Shown: positions 61,716-64,000 of the stretch, piece by piece
Layout of the letters: each line of letters begins with the position of its first letter
Numbering within the stretch: position 1 is the first letter of the stretch
Source: Limnovirga soli
GTDB taxonomy: Bacteria; Bacteroidota; Bacteroidia; Chitinophagales; Chitinophagaceae
Reading direction: 5' to 3'
Assembly: GCF_013106755.1 (NCBI RefSeq)
Contig: NZ_WHPF01000008.1
Coordinates: forward strand, 124,001 to 188,000
Length of the DNA stretch: 64,000 nt
Translations under genes and position numbers: made by a program
The notes under the pieces: model-generated
The model's input: only the letters and a program-made list of their open reading frames with translations
What the model was told of the DNA's origin: nothing
Database searches by the model: none

Positions 61716-63572
61716 TTAAATTGATTTGCCTTTCAACGCTTCACCAATGGCTACATCCATTACTCTTTCTGCAAAAGGGGTTGAAATGGCGTTTAAAGCT
61801 TCAATTTTCTGGTGTATCAGGTCTTTATCCTCCATGGTTAAAGCCAGTTGCAATGCCTGCATGGCAGCAGCTGTTTCTGTAATTTCTGTTTGGGTTAAAA
61901 GTGTACTGTTTTTTACCAGGAATTTTTCAGTTGTTTGCAATATCTGTTCACCTTCGGTGCGGGCTTCTACCAGGGCCCTTATTTTAATATCATCTTTGGC
62001 ATGTGTAATACTATCCAGCAACATTTTTTCTACTTCCTCATCGCTAATGCCGTATTGTGATTTTACTTCAATACTTTGTTCAATTCCACTTCTTAGCTCT
62101 TTTGCTTTTACCAGCAAAATACCGTCCGCATTTATAAAGAAGTTTATCTCAATTTTCGGAAAACCAGCAGGCATGGCCGGTATACCACTTAAGTTAAATT
62201 CGGCTAGTTTACGGTTATCCTTTACCAAATCTCTTTCCCCCTGATACACGGAAATGCGTAAACCGCTTTGTCCATCTTTTTGGGTAGTATATTGTCGCCC
62301 TGCTTTTGTAGGTATTTTGGTATTTCGGGGTATTAGCACATCCATTAAGCCACCCATGGTTTCAATACCTAAACTAAGGGGTGTAATATCCAGTAGTAAA
62401 AAATCTTTGTTATTACCAGCCAGTATATCAGCCTGTACAGCTGCGCCTAATGCCACCACTTCGTCCGGGTTAACTGTGTCATTTACTGGCTGTTTAAAAA
62501 ATGCACTTACGGCTTCTTTAACCGCAGGTACACGGGTACTGCCACCCACCATTACCACAGTTTCAATTTCTGCTGCGGTAAGGCCTGCATCGCTTAATGC
62601 ATTGGTACAGCATTGTATGGTTCGGGTAATTAATGGTGCAATCAATGTTTCAAAAACGATTCTGTCAAGCGTTAAGGTATCGCCGTTACTTTCAACACTA
62701 AAATGGTCATGATTACTTAAATGCTTTTTTGCATCTTCGGCACGTAAACGCAGGGTTTGGGCCAATTCTTTATTCAGGTGCAGGTCTGCTTCGGTTATAC
62801 CAAATTGCTGCATCCAGTATTGTACAATTACCCTGTCAAAATCATCTCCGCCCAAATAGGTATCACCATTGGTGCTAAGCACTTCAAAAATACCTGCTGT
62901 TATGCGCAGAATAGATATATCAAATGTGCCACCACCCAAATCGTATACGGCAATAGTTTTTTCTTCCTCCTTATGTAAGCCAAGTCCATAAGCCAAACTT
63001 GCTGCTGTAGGTTCGTTTACAATGCGCAGCACATCCAGGCCGGCCAGTTTACCTGCATCACGGGTAGCCTGCCGTTGTGCATCATTAAAATATGCCGGTA
63101 CAGTAATTACAGCTTTTGTAACCGGTGTTTTTAAGATATGTTCAGCACGTTGTTTTAGTTCCTTTAATATAAACGACGATAAATCAATAGGCGAATAAAA
63201 CTTATTACCCACCTGTACTTTTACCAGGCTTTCTGTGTTATCGTCAATTACTTTATAGGTAAAAAAGTTGGCGTTATTTTTAATGTCATTATAGCTTTTG
63301 CCCATTAACCTTTTGGCGCTAAAAATGGTGTTGGCAGGGTCGGTTTCCAGGTATTGTTTGGCCGCTTCACCAACAATAACTTCGCCATGTTGGGTAAAGT
63401 GTATTACACTTGGTACCAGGCTGCTGCTGTCATGTTCCTTCAATGCAACCGGTTTTTTGGTCTCGGGGTGTATAATAGCCACCAAACTATTGGTAGTGCC
63501 CAAATCAATACCCACAATCATTTCTTCCTGTTGTAAACTGCCGGTAGCTATATTAATTGCAATTTTTGCCAT
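61716..63572 (-). CDS. hscA: Fe-S cluster assembly chaperone HscA (Hsp70 family)
   Basis: The 618-residue Hsp70 has an N-terminal GIDLGTTNSLVAII phosphate loop, VYDLGGGTFDISIL, the VMVGGSTRVPAV block and the short substrate-binding tail of HscA rather than the GGMP-rich tail of DnaK. It lacks the DnaK-specific insertion in the ATPase domain (LAYGLGLHKEEEKTIAVYDLGGG). It helps release Fe-S clusters from the IscU scaffold. No isc partner is visible in this window. Upstream is an R20 repeat and a hairpin that ends the preceding YHS-domain gene. Confidence 0.93.
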   Translation of the reverse strand: MAKIAINIATGSLQQEEMIVGIDLGTTNSLVAIIHPETKKPVALKEHDSSSLVPSVIHFTQHGEVIVGEAAKQYLETDPANTIFSAKRLMGKSYNDIKNNANFFTYKVIDDNTESLVKVQVGNKFYSPIDLSSFILKELKQRAEHILKTPVTKAVITVPAYFNDAQRQATRDAGKLAGLDVLRIVNEPTAASLAYGLGLHKEEEKTIAVYDLGGGTFDISILRITAGIFEVLSTNGDTYLGGDDFDRVIVQYWMQQFGITEADLHLNKELAQTLRLRAEDAKKHLSNHDHFSVESNGDTLTLDRIVFETLIAPLITRTIQCCTNALSDAGLTAAEIETVVMVGGSTRVPAVKEAVSAFFKQPVNDTVNPDEVVALGAAVQADILAGNNKDFLLLDITPLSLGIETMGGLMDVLIPRNTKIPTKAGRQYTTQKDGQSGLRISVYQGERDLVKDNRKLAEFNLSGIPAMPAGFPKIEINFFINADGILLVKAKELRSGIEQSIEVKSQYGISDEEVEKMLLDSITHAKDDIKIRALVEARTEGEQILQTTEKFLVKNSTLLTQTEITETAAAMQALQLALTMEDKDLIHQKIEALNAISTPFAERVMDVAIGEALKGKSI

Positions 63573-63592
63573 ATTATTTTATCGTATTTGGA

Positions 63593-63642
63593 GCCCGGCG
63601 CAGGTACAGGCATTAAACGCCTCTTGCGTCGCACACTTGTGC
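63593..63642 (-). repeat. R20 dispersed repeat with GCCCGGC end
   Basis: GCCCGGC (63593-63599), then reverse core CTTGCGTCGCACACTTGTGC (63623-63642), just before hscA. Confidence 0.87.
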
Positions 63643-63745
63643 GTTCGGGATTTTGCTCAGCATAAAAGCAAAGCAATTATGCTCCATTTTTTGAGGCGCA
63701 AAAATATAACATTCATTCTTGCCTATAGTTGCGAATGTAGAAACT

Positions 63746-63783
63746 AATATTGGGCAGGTGCAAATTAGCGCCTGCCCAATATT
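63746..63783. terminator. 13-bp perfect hairpin between YHS gene and hscA
   Basis: AATATTGGGCAGG (63746-63758) and CCTGCCCAATATT (63771-63783) with a 12-base loop, 28 bp past the stop of the YHS gene. The U-run is weak. Confidence 0.65.
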
Positions 63784-63810
63784 GATTTAGGACTTAAAAC
63801 CGGCAATTAA

Positions 63811-64000
63811 TTATTTCTGAGCGAGGTAGCCATCGGGGTTTTTCAAAAATTCGTCTTTACATTCTTTGCTGCAAAAGCCATAAATGGCACCTTTATACAG
63901 GGAGGTATCACCCAAGCCCGCAGAAATAGGCATGCCGCAAACCTTATCCTTATCTGCTGCCAGCGTAAGCGAGCTAAGATTGTTGCTAACAGTTGTATCA
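63811..64000 (-). CDS. YHS-domain protein (5' end cut off by window edge)
   Basis: The visible C-terminal 62 residues carry VCGMPISAGLG, then AIYGFCSKECKDEFLKNPDGYLAQ, a YHS/TRASH-type metal-binding domain with Cys in CGMP and in FCSKEC. Such domains bind copper or other heavy metals and appear in copper-handling proteins. The upstream residues DTTVSNNLSSLTLAADKDK look like a flexible linker, and a signal peptide may lie outside the window. Possible link to copper supply is inference only. Confidence 0.8.
   Translation of the reverse strand, partial: DTTVSNNLSSLTLAADKDKVCGMPISAGLGDTSLYKGAIYGFCSKECKDEFLKNPDGYLAQK

Overview
ORGANISM. The window looks like a Bacteroidota chromosome, most likely Chitinophagales/Chitinophagaceae, at roughly 40% GC. 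Evidence: a type IX secretion sorting domain on a giant exported protein, TAnnTTTG-type promoters, A-rich translation starts, a clade II (Sec/lipoprotein) nitrous oxide reductase cluster, a DUF3127 protein, and a fused TPR/LytTR signalling pair. The genus cannot be fixed from the sequence alone. I see no rRNA, CRISPR array, insertion sequence or prophage. LAYOUT. 1-10.2 kb is an anaerobic/nitrogen-oxide block. It holds a partial group III truncated haemoglobin, a small cupin, nosY, nosF, nosD, a membrane-fused nosL, a fasciclin lipoprotein, nosZ and a lipoprotein cytochrome c, all on the minus strand. A divergent Crp/Fnr regulator and a histidine-rich membrane protein follow on the plus strand. 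Two ATGA-N6-TCAT palindromes flank the regulator gene. 10.4-13.2 kb carries orphan genes and a five-unit 42-bp tandem repeat. 13.4-19.9 kb is a 2167-residue T9SS surface protein. 20.4-24.3 kb holds an ArsR/SRPBCC pair and a LytTR two-component pair. 24.7-27.6 kb holds tRNA-Pro, tRNA-Ser, dnaA and an ssDNA-binding-like DUF3127 gene. 27.6-41.2 kb holds housekeeping and envelope genes: FAD dehydrogenase, S1/P1-like phospholipase, Na+-type ABC exporter, pyrD, TerC, PAP2 phosphatase, glycosyltransferases and a flippase. 41.4-47.0 kb is a methionine/cysteine block read on the minus strand in the order SAM-I riboswitch, cystathionine synthase/lyase, poly-cysteine leader peptide, metY, metX, hom. 47-64 kb holds uvrA, acyl-CoA dehydrogenase, PEP carboxylase, riboflavin synthase, large membrane proteins, an acyltransferase, hscA and a partial YHS-domain gene. 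HOW IT WORKS TOGETHER. The nos block should let the cell respire N2O without any nir or nor gene in view, with electrons coming through the small cytochrome c. The methionine block appears to carry two different RNA sensors: S-adenosylmethionine at its head, and (inferred) cysteine at an internal promoter before metY. MAIN UNEXPLAINED SIGNALS. (1) A 25-codon leader ending in Cys-Cys-Cys-Gly-Trp-Arg lies just before metY. Its Cys codons are complementary to one arm of a downstream hairpin. (2) At least 30 copies of an oriented 20-bp repeat, consensus GTACAAGTGTGCGACGCAAG (called R20 below), sit in nearly every sizeable intergenic gap on both strands. They are often in inverted pairs and absent from the recognised regulatory gaps. 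Coordinates were read by eye. Repeat and hairpin boundaries may be off by one or two bases.
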